Part shown: piece by piece, positions 63,856 through 64,000 of the stretch
Numbering within the stretch: the stretch's first letter is position 1
Layout: the number at the start of each line of letters is the position of its first letter
Source: Myxococcales bacterium
GTDB taxonomy: Bacteria > Myxococcota_A > Polyangia > Haliangiales > Haliangiaceae
Length of the DNA: 64,000 nucleotides
Direction of reading: 5' to 3'
Assembly (NCBI GenBank): GCA_947483555.1
Contig: CANKMW010000041.1
Span: forward strand, 1-64,000
Notes under the pieces: model-generated
Seen by the model: the letters and a program-made list of their open reading frames with translations, nothing else
Database searches by the model: none
Told to the model about the DNA's origin: nothing
Program-made: the position numbers and the translations under genes

Positions 63856-63927
63856 GCTGGCAACCTTGCCAGTAGGCAAACCTGCCAGCAGGCAACCTTG
63901 CCAGCAGGCAACCTTGCCAGCAGGCAT
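63856..63927. repeat. Tandem 16-bp repeats with small hairpins
   Basis: About four and a half units of CCAGCAGGCAACCTTG. Each contains GGCAACCTTGCC, an inverted repeat (GGCAA/TTGCC), so the array can form serial hairpins between two convergent genes and could act as a bidirectional terminator. Confidence 0.65.
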
Positions 63928-63936
63928 GCCCGAAGC

Positions 63937-64000
63937 TCAGGCCGCGCAGCCGTCGCAGCGGCCGCGAACCTGGACCTCGACCTGCTTCCGCCTGACGGCG
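63937..64000 (-). CDS. C-terminal end of a probable Fur-family regulator (partial)
   Basis: The last codons read AVRRKQVEVQVRGRCDGCAA-stop. Fur-family proteins commonly end with a short strand followed by a C-x2-C structural zinc site. Only 20 residues are visible, so the assignment is tentative. The 5' part lies outside the window. Confidence 0.45.
   Translation of the reverse strand, partial: AVRRKQVEVQVRGRCDGCAA

Noticed and set aside
63856..63927. CRISPR-like array at the right end
   Set aside because: Units of 16 bp are directly adjacent without spacers.

Overview
This is a 64-kb piece of a very GC-rich chromosome that I read as a myxobacterium (phylum Myxococcota), most like the Kofleriaceae/Haliangiales or Nannocystaceae side. 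The evidence is a cysteine-rich DUF4215 repeat protein with a MYXO-CTERM sorting signal, giant TPR proteins, many lipoproteins, zinc-ribbon/GYF-type proteins, an IgGFc-binding-like surface protein, and abundant GTG starts with 4-nt GTGA/ATGA overlaps. No rRNA, tRNA, CRISPR array or prophage was seen. Assignment to a genus is not possible from sequence reading alone.

Layout. 1-4274: a DUF4215/thrombospondin-3 protein running in frame through a MYXO-CTERM signal into an OmpA-type protein. 4275-4662: repeat-rich spacer. 4663-12187: HATPase regulator and a 2139-aa TPR protein. 12303-21530: a signalling cluster of two STAS-zinc-ribbon proteins, a cysteine-motif PAS protein, a HAMP-SpoIIE phosphatase, a secreted TPR protein, a PhnD-like binding protein, a PAS histidine kinase and a receiver protein. 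22166-28795 (minus): a five-gene operon (DUF4159, VWA/amidotransferase-like membrane protein, two unknown proteins, EamA transporter). 28844-31358: outer-membrane-like protein and an ABC exporter. 31407-31957: a Phd/ParE-type toxin-antitoxin pair. 31969-33435 (minus): a split secreted protein and a nucleotidyltransferase/small-protein pair.

33527-37760: a two-module AAA+ ATPase of the kind found with extracellular contractile injection systems, and a peptidoglycan-binding-type protein. A 1.4-kb TPR-gene insertion flanked by a 47-bp direct repeat separates them. 37919-44991: HEAT-repeat protein, PilZ protein, zinc-ribbon/TPR protein and an SppA-type lipoprotein protease. 44992-45590 is a decayed region with a dispersed repeat and a 218-bp insertion-sequence remnant. 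45591-48159 (minus): a lipoprotein, an Imm51-like immunity pair and a 3D-domain protein. 48183-53975: PEP-utilising-type enzyme, HU/IHF protein, HEAT protein and a protease-like zinc-finger protein. 54012-58069 (minus): two surface lipoproteins. 58226-63849: a TonB-dependent receptor carrying its own TonB C-terminal domain, followed by lipoproteins. The window ends in the 3' end of a probable Fur-family gene.

Two themes recur. Many genes have a TAnnnT hexamer only 6-8 nt before the start codon and no ribosome-binding site, which suggests leaderless transcripts. At 48160-48182 two divergent genes have overlapping -10 hexamers. The best candidates for undescribed biology are the 12.3-21.5 kb signalling cluster, the insertion that copies a gene 3' end (35658-37123), and the small-protein/nucleotidyltransferase pair at 32610-33435.
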